Origin: Protopterus annectens
Taxonomy: Eukaryota > Chordata > Ceratodontiformes > Protopteridae
Reading direction: 5' to 3'
NCBI RefSeq assembly: GCF_019279795.1
Contig: NC_056726.1
Location: forward strand, 1,019,860,835 to 1,019,924,834
DNA: 64,000 nt
Positions 11,520 to 23,461 of this stretch are shown piece after piece (position 1 is the first letter of the stretch; every line of letters starts with the position of its first letter). Both the position numbers and the translations under genes were made by a program. The notes beneath the pieces were generated by a model. The model was not told the origin of the DNA and made no database searches. It was given only the letters and a program-made list of their open reading frames with translations.

Positions 11520-13827
11520 AAAACAATCATGATGCAGAGGAGTTAGTTTAATAGTGTGAGAGACCACATAATGGCAGCATGCTGCACATAAGAAATTCCA
11601 GTTTTATTATAGTAAACTGCACATGCATAACATCTACTGGGGAATACACCACTATGACATCTGAAAAAGTGAAGAAAGGGAAATATAGGACAGTCAGAAA
11701 ATGGGTACAAAATAATCAGAGAGGCACGCACAGAGGCAACACAGAGGAAAGTGCAGTTGAGGGGAAAGTAGTGCTATCTGTTTTGTGTGGATAAAGCTCC
11801 TGTTTTTAAAATTCAAAGAAAAAATGGCATACTGGAAAGGATTAGTAGAATAAGAGAAGGATATGTGGGCAGGGCATTGGGTATGCACATACAGATGTGT
11901 GTAGCACAGAGCAAATTTTATGGGGGAACAGAATATGGGCAGCGAAATACTAGAGCTGGACAAACAGCAATGGGAACACCTGAGCAACCTACAGTGAACA
12001 AGGCATGATACAAGAGGAACTGGAAACACTAGGCTGGGGAAAAGGTAGGAAAGGGACAGCATTATGTCATCTGCCATACTGGCCCATTGAGACCATACAC
12101 TGGCCTGTCAAAATTAGATGGAACAGGCCAGTTAGTGGTGTGGGCAACATCTCCCTCGTGACACTCAGTGGTCTAGGCATGTCCATTAATTGAATTCACA
12201 ATTCATTCAAGCATGTGTTGAACACTGGCCTTGTGCATGCCAACTGCCCTCTGCATCACTTCGTCTACAACCTACAGAAGTAGTTACAGGGCCAGATTGG
12301 GTAACCTGCTACAGCATGGTGTGAGCCACCTTCTGATGAGGCACTTCCAGACCCAACACCTTCCCCCACTTCAACTTTCTCCAAGCCAGGCCGCAGTGGA
12401 GATATCTGGGGAGCAGGTCATACAGCTGGACCACTAAGGAGACAAAACAGGAATGATCTGAATGCATATATACCGGACAGGTATAGGCATATTTCTGACA
12501 GGTACATATAAGAAACTATAGCTAGCCATATCTGTCTGATAGTTGCTCCTGCTTGCTAGGGAAGGTGACATAATATAGGATTCATTCTCAGTAGTGCAGA
12601 ATAAATGTCCACATCAACATCAAGATGTGTTATCCAGGATGTCTGAAGATATAGTTGCAGGAACAACTCCGCTGTAAAGTGCACACAAGGTATCGTCCAA
12701 GCACACTCCTGGCATGGTAGCATATGCAGATACACACACAAAGGAGTCCACAACCATTGTACAACATAGGAAGATCACATGGGGCATGACAGTATCAACA
12801 CCAGAGGCACTGCACTCACAAGGAGCAGTCTTAGAGATAACACAGTAAGTGTAGGTACCACCACTGCCCTCAGTACACAGGTTCAGAGCATGCAGCATGC
12901 CTCATATGTGTCATGCCATCCTACAGCCACATAGTGCAACAGTGTGTGCCCTCTGTATACTGTAAGCTTACATACATCTCCACTAGGAAAACATTTCCAC
13001 CTAAAAAAAACAGACAGCCAAGACAGCATGCATTGACAATACCAAATAAAGACTGCCTGCCTAACCACTGCTTCTCACTGACCAAGTTTATTAGTGTAGC
13101 ATCACTGGAAGTCATGTTAGTAAGGCAGGAGCTGTTTTCCTAACCTGCGTTCTTCTACCCTGACCTGGGCATGACCATGGCTAAGTGCAAGTCCTCAGGC
13201 ATATCAGATACTGGGTATTAAACTTTCAGAATGTAGCTGGAGAGGGATGTAGCAACTGATGAGGTGATTCACATCTTGAAGTACTCCAGCAGGTCTGTTT
13301 CCCTTTTTTTTTTACATTTTTTATAAAGTCATTGAATAGACTTTTATTTAAACAATCTAACTAAGCCTCTCCCAAAGCTTACTGTATAGGTAAGTCCAGG
13401 GAAATCATGCAACAGTGAATAATATGTCTTGGAAACATTTGGAGTGGTAGACGTATTTCTGACAACCTCAAAGTTGAGCAGACCACTGAACAAATATATC
13501 AGGACCATGTCAGATAATTATGGTAATAGTGCAGGTGCTTCAGTACACTCTGATTAGAAAGGCCTGAACAAACTACAGTTGGAAATCTGTATGGTCTGAA
13601 TATGTTTAATGGGATCTGAGCTAAAAACATAGGGCATTCAACCAGAAGAATGCAAAGGTAAAATGGCATGCAATGATCATTCTATATCAGAGGTTCAGGA
13701 AAAGTTAGAGTACCCGGAGAACTGAAGCAGATGTGATAATTTGCACCTCAGTGGTCTTCCTGAGAAAGCAGGGATAGAAAATATGCAAGACTATTTGGCT
13801 ACAAATGCAATTAAAGCCCTGCCACTA
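11520..13827. other. No recognisable gene or element
   Basis: AT-rich, with only short, unsupported open frames and no protein motif or terminal repeat that I could place. A T-rich run lies at 13300-13322. Confidence 0.5.
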
Positions 13828-14045
13828 CAGTGGATATAAAAAGTGTACACACCACTGTTAAAATGCCAGGTTTTTGTGATATAAAAAATGAGACCACAAT
13901 AAATCATTTCAAAACTTTTCCCACCTTTAATGTGACCTATAAACTGTACAATTCAATTGAAAATCAAACAAATCTGTTAGGGAAAAAAATATAAAAAAAA
14001 AAAAAAAACATACAATAAGCTGGTTGCATAAGTATGCACACCCTT
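13828..14045 (+). repeat. Tc1 left terminal inverted repeat
   Basis: About 218 bp, starting CAGTGGATATAAAAAGTG and ending near 'ggttgcataagtatgcacac'. It includes an A-rich run at 13983-14008. Confidence 0.93.
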
Positions 14046-14191
14046 AAACTAATACTTTCTTGAAGTATCTTTTGGTTTAATTACAGCCATTCAGTCTTCT
14101 TGGGTATACACCTCCCATCAATTAACGAGACTCTGATTAACCCCAAATAACGCTCATCTGTCCTAGTTGGATTTTCCTGACATTTACTCAT

Positions 14192-15215
14192 TTGCCTGCT
14201 ACAGCAAAAGCCATGGTTCGCAGAGAGCTTACAAAGCATCAAATGGATCTCATTCTTGAAAGGTATCAGTCAGGAGAACGGTACAAAAAAAATTCCACAG
14301 CACTGGATATACCATGGAACACAGTGAAGTCAGTCATCAAAAAGTGGATAAAATATGGGATAACAGAGATTTTGCAAAGAAGTGGGTGTCCCTCCAAAAC
14401 TGATGAAAAGACAATATGAAAACTGGTCAGGGAGGCTTCCAAGAGACCTACAGCAACACTGAAGGAGCTGCAGGAATTTCTGGCAAGTACTAGTTGTGTA
14501 CTACATGTGACAACAATCTGCCGTATTCTCCATATGTCTGGCCTATGGGGTAGGGTTGCAAGACAGAAGACTTTTATTACACAGAAAAACATCCAGGCCT
14601 GGCTAAAATTTGCATAATAATACATCAAGTCTCCCAAAAGCATGTGGTAAAATGTGTTTTGGTCTGATGAGACCAAGGCTGAACTTTTTGTCCCCATTTC
14701 CAAAAGGTACGTTTGGCGCAAAAACATCACTTCACATCACCAAAACAACACCACTACCATGGTGGTGGCAGTATCATGCTTTGGGGTTGCTTTTCATTAG
14801 CTGGAACTGGGGCTTTAGTCAAGGTGGAGGGAATTATGAACAGTTCCAAATACCAGTCACTTTTGGCCCAAAACCTTCAGGCATATGCTAGAAAGCTGAA
14901 GATGAAGAGGAATTTCACCTTTCAGCACGACAATGACATACATCCAAATCAACAAAAGAGTGGCTTCACCAGAAGAAAATTAAAGTTTTGGAATGGCCCA
15001 GCCAGAACCCAGACCTAAATCCAATAGAAAATCTGTGGGGTGACCTGAAGAGGGCTGCACACAAAAGATGGTCTCACAATCTGACAGATTTGGAGTGCTT
15101 TTGCAAGGAAGAGTGGACAAATATTGCCAAGTTAAGATGTGCCATGCTGATAGACTCCTACCCAAGAAGACTGAATGCTGTAATTAAATCAAAAGGTGCT
15201 TTGATAAAGTATTAG
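14192..15215 (+). pseudogene. Tc1 transposase (degenerate)
   Basis: Encodes the cut-and-paste transposase of the surrounding element, in several frames. The N-terminal paired-like HTH is at 14192-14419 (KHQMDLILERYQSGERYKK ... WNTVKSVIKKW). Catalytic positions are visible: first Asp in VFWSDET near 14655-14675, second Asp in FQHDND near 14922-14940, and Glu in NPIENLWGDLK near 15020-15040, giving the DD34E arrangement. A TGA ends the first frame at about 14419, further stops follow around 14617-14650, and the catalytic region is split between frames 14713-15018 and 14988-15215. It is non-functional. Confidence 0.92.
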
Positions 15216-15218
15216 TAT

Positions 15219-15424
15219 AAGAGTGTGCACACTTATGCAACCAGCCTATTGTACATTTTTTATTTTTTATATTTTATATTTTTTCCCCTAACAGATTTGT
15301 TTGATTTTTAATTGAATTATAGAGGTTATAGGTCACATTAAAGGTGGGAAAAGTTTTGAAATGATTTATTGTGGTCTCATTTTTTATATCACAAAAACCT
15401 GGCATACACTTTTTATATCCACTG
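15219..15424 (-). repeat. Tc1 right terminal inverted repeat
   Basis: Reverse complement of the left repeat with scattered substitutions, a ~15-bp deletion close to the tip and a differently arranged AT run (15250-15292). Confidence 0.93.
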
Positions 15425-15892
15425 TAGATCCTGACAAGAATGTAGTAACTGAAAGAGCACAATAGATTTAGGACAGCCATATCAGGTATATGGTAAGCCA
15501 TGACCAGTTATAATCAAACTACTACATTATTAGGATAAGAACCAAATCATGAGAGCAGCCAAGGAAGGCATTTCAAAATACACATATTTTGTGTATATGT
15601 TGATCCATCTACATTAAGGAAAATGAGAGCTTTTGTGACATTAATGATCCTGTGCTATAAAACTGGGTTGGCATATTTCTTTAAGTACCATGACACATTG
15701 ATAACTAAGTGAAATGGGGTCAGTTTTTCTTTTGCAACCAGGAGGTGGGTCTTGATGTTTTAAAAGTGAGACTTCAAATGGGGAATGTGGACAATGAGTT
15801 CCAAGTGCCCAGAACTTTAGCACATAAGAACTGAGATGAAGAAGGAAGCCCACCACATTGTGGGAGGTCTAACCATGTAATGTGGATGATAA

Positions 15893-16076
15893 AGGTGTTT
15901 TGTTGCCATCTTCATCCTCCCTCACCCCATGTAAATATTCCTACACTGTTGCTGGGAAGGTGCTTTGTTGTTTTCATCCTCCTCACCCCATGTAAATATT
16001 TCTACACTGTGGCTGAGAAAGGTACTTTGTTGTCATCTTCATCCTCCTCACCTCATGTAAATATTCCAACACTTGG
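15893..16076. repeat. Three-copy ~63-bp tandem repeat
   Basis: Units start at about 15893, 15959 and 16021. Each contains 'ctttgttg', 'ttcatcctcctcacc' and 'catgtaaatatt' with minor changes. Confidence 0.85.
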
Positions 16077-16261
16077 GGATAATGTGGAGGCCATAAGAAG
16101 GAGCTGAGACACACTCATGGGAGACAAAGCCAAGATAGTTATTTCCTGATAAGTTAGAGATCTCCCAAGGAGTTCCAGATGATGGCTGAAGTACGTGAGG
16201 AACCAAAGAGTAAAAAAAGGTCACACAAACAAACCAAGTAGTAAAAACTAAAAGAAAAATC

Positions 16262-16900
16262 TTGCCAGGCTAGAGTTTTCACTGTGTGATACCTTAAACT
16301 TCCAGCAATAGAGGCCCATGGTATATATACAAATGTCCCCTTAAGAACATAACATGTTTCAGTTATAATGCTTCTGAATATCTGTGATGTTATACTTTTT
16401 CTTTTTAAGTCTTTGTGGATATATTCAGGCCAATAAAGCAAACCCCACTAGCTGTGGATATGCATGTTTCATCCTTCTTATGACCTCAGCAACATAGCAT
16501 AATTCAACTGGTTACCTAAGCTAGAGTTTTCACTGTGTGATACCTTAAACTTAATTTAATAGAGGCCCATGGAATTTATGCAAATGACCCCTTAAGGACA
16601 TCACTATATTTTCTGAATGCCCATGGCTTGACATGGCTGGGATTAGTTGGTATATTTTGCAGACACCTTAATGGTTATGGACATCAGCTGGGTTTAAAGA
16701 CCCTGTGTTTCTAAAGTATAGCCAAACAGTCCACTTGTGCTGTAATGACGAGGTCAAAAGAAGGTCAGAACATGCATGTCCACAGCTAGTGGCATTTGTC
16801 TTTATTGGCCTAAATGTATCCATAAAGGCTTAAAAAGAAAAAGTACAAAGTCATGGACATTCAGAAGCTGTATAGTTGAAACACATACACTGTTAGAATC
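16262..16900. repeat. Duplicated and inverted interspersed repeat
   Basis: Two direct copies start at 16265 and 16512 ('gctagagttttcactgtgtg' then 'aataccttaaac'-type sequence and 'cccttaagaac/cccttaaggac'). The segment 16340-16485 (ending 'ccactagctgtggatatgca') is also found inverted at about 16765-16900. A further inverted copy of the first block lies at 20808-20880. No coding capacity or terminal motif was recognised. Confidence 0.75.
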
Positions 16901-17556
16901 TCCTTGTGTTCTGACTAGAGTGCTTCTTAAGCAATCTGGAATTATAAGTCTGATAAGTATATTCCTTGGCACTTTAACTTTTCAGAGTTCTGCATTGTCT
17001 TAAATTTTTTGCCTGACTGAATTATTTTATATATTTGCTGACTTTGCTGTTTTCTGAATTATTTTATATATTTGTTGACTTTGTTTGCTGTTTTCTCATC
17101 TGTTCTGAAACTGTTTTTCTCCTTCCCACCAATCCTATTCCTGTGGTGTTGATATAGTTGGTGGCTTTGCAGTTGCCCACCCCTACTGTAAATATGACCT
17201 GGGATACTCCTCCCAGTATAGTGTTCAATCTATCTGATACAGAGAACACATTTGAGAAGGCCAACCCACTTAGGTTCTTAACCTTGAATTATCTTCTGCT
17301 CTTCTTTCCTCCCTTTGCACTTTACTAACAAAAAAAAAAAACTCTCTCCTTCTGTTCTGACTGAGTGTGCTTCTCAGCTGATAAGTATATTTTTGGCACT
17401 TTTTGGCTGTTCAGAGTTGAATTTAGTTCAGAATACATTTTGAATAAATTGCATTTATTTAAACTGTATTTGCTTTAATACTGCTTCACACTTGTGTGCT
17501 AGCTTGCACTGCACTTGAATTGTTTTTAGTGCTGTTTTAGCTGCTTTGTGGAAAAA

Positions 17557-17912
17557 AAAAGATCTAGGCTTGTTTCCTGCCTTTCCTGTAAATAGTCTAG
17601 TCCAGATAAAGATTTGCTGTATCCAGGACTGTTGGTAAGCTTCTGATCCCCCCAAGCCTTTCTGTGTTGGAGGGAAGCCTTCTAGCTTATCAGTGGGAGC
17701 GGTAAGCATTAGTTAGCCTATCTATCACAAGAGGAGTGGTTTCTGGCCCAGAAATTGTCGTTTATTGACCGTTTGGGCAGTTTTTCCATCTCTTTCAACT
17801 TTCTCGTTTAACAGCCTGCATTTGCGCTTGTTTCCCACCTTTCCTGCAACTAGTCTAGTCCAGATACAGATTTGCTGTATCCAGGACTATTTGTAAGCTT
17901 CTGAGCAGTGCC
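17557..17912. repeat. Direct repeat in probable LINE 5' UTR
   Basis: About 95 bp at 17560-17650 recurs at 17820-17912 ('tagtctagtccagata' followed by 'agatttgctgtatccaggac' and 'gtaagcttctga'). CR1/L2-group 5' UTRs often carry repeated promoter units; that role is inferred here. Confidence 0.7.
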
Positions 17913-18085
17913 AAAGCCTGCTCTTCAATTTTTCCCTTTGATCTGCTAGTTCTCTTCTCTCCTGCACTTTTACTAGCTTATTAGTTTAACACTCTACCAG
18001 ACTTTTTGTAGAAATTATTGTAGCACACAAAAGTGTTACCAGCACTAAACATTCTACAAGGAAACAGCTCCAGTACTTATTATTA

Positions 18086-19057
18086 ATGCCCACCCCTCCA
18101 GGCATATCTAAAGGTCAGTTCCCTGTACTTTCTCCTATTAACCTGGTGAACTTCGGCATCCTGATGCAATGTAGCAACTACCTCATGTACACTGACAACC
18201 CTATCCTCTTACCTTCCAACACTCAGCCTTGTGGGAGATGTACTTATATATCCAAACTGGAAGCCACGCACTCTCCAGCCAAGACCGGAATAGCTGGTCA
18301 AGAGGAGGAGGTCAACACTTGCACCACACCACATGGAACACATAGCCCTCCAGAACACACACAAGCACTGTTTTCACATAAAAGCATAAACCACACACTG
18401 ACCTTCAGTGAGGCTCTCAATAAAAATCTACCCAAACATCAGAGACCTCTAAGGCAGAAACACACTCGACCACAACACAACACTAATCATGAGACACATA
18501 ACTCTCCTAAACAGTGTGCCACTCAACCAAAGCCCCTAAGGCAAAACAGCATGCCCAACACACTAGTCATAGGTGACTCGATAGTGAGACACACTGATGT
18601 CCCACTCACTAGTTTGAATAAGGAGAAAGTAACAGTCAGCTGCCTGTCAGGCGCCAGGATCTGCCACATAATGCACACACTCAGGTCCCTCAACAACAGG
18701 TACAAATATGACTCTGTCATTGTACATGTGGGTATGAATGACCTAAGATGTACCTTCCTGGACTACATGAAAAGAGACATGGAGGAGCTCTCAGATTATG
18801 AAGCCCAGGTGGGTAAGACCCTAACCCTGAGCAGCATCCTACCATCACCCAGAATGATACCACAATACAAGCAGAAATTGATTGATTTCAATGATTGGCT
18901 AAGTTTCTGGTGTCATTCTAAGGGGATCCAGTATCTGTCTGCCTGGGATGACATGATTGACAGTCCTCGATGCTTTGCCAGAGATGGCCTGCATCTGTCA
19001 CCCCTGGGCTTCCGCATACTGGCTATGACTCTTGCCACCCCTATAGTGTCTTTTTAG
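18086..19057 (+). CDS. CR1-like LINE ORF1 protein with SGNH/GDSL esterase domain
   Basis: An intact 323-codon frame from an ATG. The N-terminal part has a possible zinc-binding CxxC (PCGRCTYI, residues 48-55), a low-complexity His/Pro/Gln/Thr-rich linker (about 75-155), then an SGNH hydrolase: block I VIGDSIVRH (161-169), block III VIVHVGMNDL (211-220) and the catalytic pair in ARDGLHLSPLG (298-308). CR1-group ORF1 proteins with an esterase domain are known; the domain is thought to help the ribonucleoprotein in retrotransposition, though its substrate is unclear. It is followed at once by the ORF2 endonuclease. It is the only full-length LINE ORF in the window and keeps all three SGNH motifs, so this insertion or its source was probably young. 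Confidence 0.9.
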   Translation: MPTPPGISKGQFPVLSPINLVNFGILMQCSNYLMYTDNPILLPSNTQPCGRCTYISKLEATHSPAKTGIAGQEEEVNTCTTPHGTHSPPEHTQALFSHKSINHTLTFSEALNKNLPKHQRPLRQKHTRPQHNTNHETHNSPKQCATQPKPLRQNSMPNTLVIGDSIVRHTDVPLTSLNKEKVTVSCLSGARICHIMHTLRSLNNRYKYDSVIVHVGMNDLRCTFLDYMKRDMEELSDYEAQVGKTLTLSSILPSPRMIPQYKQKLIDFNDWLSFWCHSKGIQYLSAWDDMIDSPRCFARDGLHLSPLGFRILAMTLATPIVSF

Positions 19058-19099
19058 GTGGTGTTTCAAAGACCAAATTACCACCATAACAGCTACAAA

Positions 19100-20704
19100 C
19101 AAATGCAATCTGAGGGTCATGCTGTTTAATGCTAGAAGTCTAAATCTGAAAAGGCACTCACTTGAAGCACTCCTTAAAATGCAGAACATCGACATTTGTG
19201 CTGTAACAGAGACATGGTTCAAGGCAGCAAAAAGCACTTCTGCACTACCAGGCTATAACTCATTCCACACCATTCAGCCACAGAACTTGGACTGAAGCTC
19301 CAAAGGTGGTGGTGTTTCCATATTCATAAAGGATGTGCACACCTCCAGACTGGTAGCCCAACATAATGCATCTGAGATACTTCAGGTGTAGCTAACATTG
19401 GATAAGACAGCAATTCAGGTCGTAGCCTGCTATAGGTCCCCAACCATGTCCCAAGACTCACACTCCACATTCCTCAGCACCCTGTGGAATATTAGGGTCC
19501 AACCTAACATTCTCATACTGGGCAACTTAAACTACCCCTCCATTAACTGGGAAAACTAGTCATGTACCAATACACTTGCACAACATTTCCTGGAATTCAT
19601 TAATTCCAATGCCCTGGCCAGCTCATTCTTACCCCCACTAGAGGGAGCAACATCCTTGACCTGGTCAATTGTAACATGGGCGACTGTTGCTTTATACCAA
19701 TAGTCAACTCCTCCCTGGTTAGATCCAACCACAAACTAATCACCTTGGAAATCCATATCCCCCCACACACAAAGGTAATCACCATGAAAAACTTCTCCAA
19801 AGCTAACTTTGGGCTCCTAAAAACAGAGGTGGCTAACATTACGGCATTCATGAAAATGGAGAATAGTTGCATGATCACCAAATCATACACCAGTGCACTG
19901 TAGGAACACATACAGAAATGCATGGATCTCACCATACCCAATAGAACCAAGACACTCTCCTCCAAAAAAAGGAAGCCAATCTGGTGGTCCCCTGTCATAA
20001 ACAAACTCTACAACCAAAGGAGAAAACTGATGTGGAATAAGGTGAAGTCCCAAGACTGGAAAAACTCCCTTATCAGCCTCAATAAAAAGTTGAGATCCCT
20101 CATCAAATCCTTTAAAGCTAGCTATGAAAACAGAATTGCAGCAGATAGTAAAGACAACCATAAGGTCTTCTATAGTTATGTAAAGAATCTCCACGGCAAT
20201 ACCCATATTTGCTCTGAGCTACTGCACAATGATACCTCCTATACTGAGCCAACAGATATTGCCAATGTACTGGCCGACAGATTCAGTGCCAACTTTACTC
20301 CTCCCCTCCAAGGACCAATCACAATACCAGTAGATTGCCAGGCACCCAGTATTACTGCTGCACAAGTTAAAACAACACTGACCAAGGCCAAGAATACAGC
20401 TTCTACGGGACCTGACAATATCCCTGGCTGTGTTCTACATGAACTACAGAGTGAACTGGCACCTCACCTATGTGCCCTGTTCAATCACAGCCTCACCTCA
20501 GGCATTGTCCCTACCAAATGGTGCACTGCTACAGTCATCCCTCTCCACAAGGGAGGAGCAACTACAGACCCCAGGAACTATCGCCCCATTAGTCTGATGA
20601 GTCTGATATGCAAAGCTATGGAGCCCATATTTTGGATGGGAAATAGAAAATTCACACTGGGGATTACTCCAGTGGCTCTACTCGACAGAGGCATTAGGAA
20701 GTAA
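19100..20704 (+). pseudogene. CR1-like LINE ORF2 with RT core deleted
   Basis: The endonuclease start is recognisable (NIDICAVTETWFK near 19185-19220) but interrupted by several stops. From 19922 to 20704 a single open frame of 260 codons carries the linker (KLYNQRRKLMWNKVK, DSKDNHKVFYSYVKN) and the RT start (VIPLHKGGATTDPRNYRP, SLMSLICKAMEPI), then passes directly into FWMGNRKFTLGITPVALLD. In copy C that last segment lies just after the end of ORF2. About 1.1 kb encoding the fingers, palm (FSDD) and thumb is missing, without breaking the frame. Confidence 0.87.
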
Positions 20705-20807
20705 GGTCAGGTGGCAAGATGCCAGGGTAATCCTATGGGCTAGGCTTGTAAAGGCTCCAGGGCCATTGGCCTAGTACACACCTATGAACTTATGAATTTG
20801 ATATTCT

Positions 20808-20880
20808 TAAGGGGTCATTTGCATATATCTCATAGGTGCCTATTACAGAAGGTTTAAGGTATCACACAGTGAAAACTGTA
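20808..20880 (-). repeat. Inverted copy of the 16.3/16.5-kb repeat
   Basis: The complement matches 'gttttcactgtgtgatacct', then 'taatagg', 'tatgcaaatgaccccttaag' of the block at 16515-16600. Confidence 0.8.
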
Positions 20881-20911
20881 TCTTGGATAGGTTTTTCTAT
20901 GTTTTTTTAAG

Positions 20912-23461
20912 CAAAAAAAATCTTTATTAAATTATCACGTATGACATAGGCAATCTTACATTTATATGAATGAATAACAAAATTGACACCACTTTAGTTG
21001 CAAACATTATGCATCACAGACACCACTGAAACAAATGCAGTTGCAAACATTATACATCGTTTATAATCTAACCAGTCATTGTCAGTTAAGCATTATACAG
21101 CTCATTCAAATGCTGACTTCTTTAAACCTCGTTCCTTCTCTGCATATATTGTTCCCACAATTCCCATTTTTCCTATGTAGTTTGCTCATTCCCTTTTCTC
21201 AAGATCCCAATTCCAGTTGTTTGATCTCTGTTACTATATTCATTACCTCTAGTAAAGATGGTTTAAACTTTGATTTCCATTTTCTAACAATGGCTTTTTT
21301 GTCGGCCACCATAATTAGACTCCGTTAGTCTTTACTATGTCTAGGCAATTCTTAGCTCAAAAAAGTAATCTCCCCAGTCAGTCTAATCTGCTTGCCCAGC
21401 ATCCCCGACCCAGCAGTCTGCAAGGAATTTTTAAAGTCTGCCAATTCATTACACTCCCAAAAGGCATGTTCCCAATCACCTTTTTCTTCCCTGTCACACC
21501 TCTAACATTTGTTATCCACCTGAGTAAAAATTCTTTGGAGTCTACTTGGCATACAAAAATACCTATATAAACACTTCCAGGCAAAGATCCTAAATCTTCT
21601 AGACCTTGTTGCATATTTGGGAGATATATATATATCCCCCATTGTCTTTTTGTGAATTGCTTATCCAATCTCTCTTCCCAATCTTTTCCAAGCTCCTCTG
21701 ATTGATTCTTATAGTTATCACGCAATATTTTATATGCTCTACTAATTATTCCTTATTAATGGCAGTGTCTGTTATAGATGCTATTAAAAACTCTACCAGT
21801 GCTGGTCTTTCATTTAAGACCCCTCTATTTCTTTCTGTTTGCCTATACTCTGATATCAATCCTTGATAAGGAAAGTAGCCTGTAACCTGCAGTCCAAATA
21901 AATTATTGGCATCTTCCATTCTATTAGTTTTCCCTTTCTAGTTATTTTCTCCTAGTACCTTGGTTCCTTTGCCAGTTTTCTCCAATAAATTCTACTCCCC
22001 CCATTGTCTGTTGTCTGTATCCCTAGCTGCAATCATCCCAATCGGCAGAATCTCGTTTCTCCCCTCTCGTGCTGGTTTAGTTCTTAAAATACTCCCTGCT
22101 ATTTTATGAATGTAATATTCTGCATGTTTATTGTCATTCTCCTTAACATTCTCTCATTGTGCTTGAGCTTCCGCCACTGTATCATAATCATCCCTTCAGC
22201 TTCCGCCACTGTATCATAGTCATCCCTTTCCACTCTGAATGATATTTTCTGCTTATGCTATGTATAAGAGCCTTAACTGTGTTGCTATAAAATACCCCCC
22301 TCAAATTGAGTAATCCTAGTCTGCCTTGTTCTATTGGAAGAATCCGAGTATCCCACTTGACACTTGCCATCTTCCCTCACAGATAAAACCCTTCAGCTCT
22401 TTTTCAGTTGCTATCTGCAGCTTCTCCTCTGGCTGATAAAAATATGCCTGACCTGTGTATAAGATTAAAGGGACTAAAAACATTTTAATTGCTTGTATCT
22501 TACTATCCATAGAATTCCAGTGCATGTGAGGCAGAGCACCTCACTGAATCTCTTCAAGAAGAATCTCGATAGGTGGATGGGGGATCGTAGGTTTGTCCCA
22601 GGGATTACTCCCGTGTCACCATTAGACAGAGGCACAGTAAACTAAACCTTAAAAAGGGCACAGTATACTCAAATCAAGGGGTGGCGTAAGCCATACAGAA
22701 TCGGGCTAGGCTTATAATTGCCCCAGGGCAGATAGCCTAGTATGAACCTATGAACCTATGAACCTATATCCATATAACAATGCCTCCAGTTTCTCAGTTT
22801 TTTGTATTATCTTCTGTTTAGTCTCTTCCCACAAATCCTTAGCTGCCACAACAGAATCATTTTTGATCTATACTCCTAAATACTTCATTTTATCATGTCC
22901 CCATAAATATGGATATTATTGGACCAATTCATGTATGGTTACGTAATTTACCACTATCACCTTTGTTTTAGCTTCATTAATTTTGAAACAGTCTTAAAAT
23001 GTTTCACAAAACTGCAATATCATTTCCTGGTTTTGATATGTATAAAATAATATCATCTGCAAATAGAGCCAGCTTTTCTTGATTGCCATACCAATTATAT
23101 CCTTGAATTTCTGAGTGCCTTATTTTCTTTGCCAATGTTTCTAAATATAATGTAAACAACAAAGGGGAAAGAGAACACCCCTGCCTGGTTCCTCTACTCA
23201 AGCAGAAATTATCAGAGAGAGGACCCACACACTTTAATTTTCACCTCCGAAACCTCACATATACTCCTAATCAGCCTTATAATTGTATCAGGGAAAGCAA
23301 ATGCTTCCGTTGCCCTGCTGATAAAGTCCCATTCTACTCTGTCAAATGTTTTCTCTGCATGAAGACCTACAAGTAACATTGGTATTTTCTTATATTCTGC
23401 TTATCTCTGGATCATCAGTGTTCTGTTAATGTTGTCAAATGTTTGCCTTCATGTAGTTTTA
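20912..23461 (-). pseudogene. L1-like LINE ORF2 relic
   Basis: The RT palm is at 23228-23004, with GTRQGCSLSPLLFTLYLE and the active site FADD (FADDIILYI). Upstream (23230-23460, other frames) is EKTFDRVEWDFISRATEAF, the L1 'AEKAFDRVEW' block. Downstream are IQAIKMFLVPLILY (about 22490-22450), GRLGLLNL (about 22310) and a C-terminal Cys/His region at 21540-21440 read in another frame. A polyadenylation signal (AATAAA on the minus strand, 20928-20923) marks the 3' end. The 5' part, including the endonuclease, is absent. A CR1-like fragment at about 22525-22766 interrupts it. Confidence 0.85.
22525..22766 (+). mobile_element. CR1-like LINE 3' end inserted in L1 relic (copy G)
   Basis: Matches the last ~240 bp of the family: 'ctcttcaagaagaatctcga', 'tggatggggga', 'gggctaggcttataattgcc', then three units of 'tatgaacc' at the very end. 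It splits the L1-like frame, so it is the younger insertion. An 8-bp TATCCATA occurs at 22504-22511 and again at 22767-22774 and is a candidate target duplication. The first few bases after the left copy may still be L1, so this is tentative. Confidence 0.82.

Larger units (their letters stand above)
13828..15424 (+). mobile_element. Tc1/mariner (Tc1-type) DNA transposon, complete ends
   Basis: Bounded by long terminal inverted repeats (13828-14045 and 15219-15424). The outermost CAGTGGATATAAAAAGTG at the left is matched by its exact complement at the right end. TA dinucleotides flank both sides (13826-13827 and 15425-15426), the canonical target duplication. Total length is 1597 bp, normal for Tc1. 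The right repeat lacks about 15 bp found in the left one just inside the terminus. The internal transposase is dead, so the copy is defective but could be mobilised in trans. Confidence 0.95.
17450..20792 (+). mobile_element. CR1-like LINE, nearly full length with internal RT deletion (copy E)
   Basis: Contains a probable 5' UTR with a direct duplication, an intact ORF1 (18086-19057), the endonuclease/pre-RT portion of ORF2, a junction near 20625 that removes most of the RT, and the family 3' tail (ctaggcttgtaaaggctcca, then cctatgaacttatg). The 5' boundary is uncertain. Confidence 0.85.

Noticed and set aside
12230-13140. Possible gene in several 60-90-codon frames
   Set aside because: No shared motif, no splice logic and no resemblance to element proteins.
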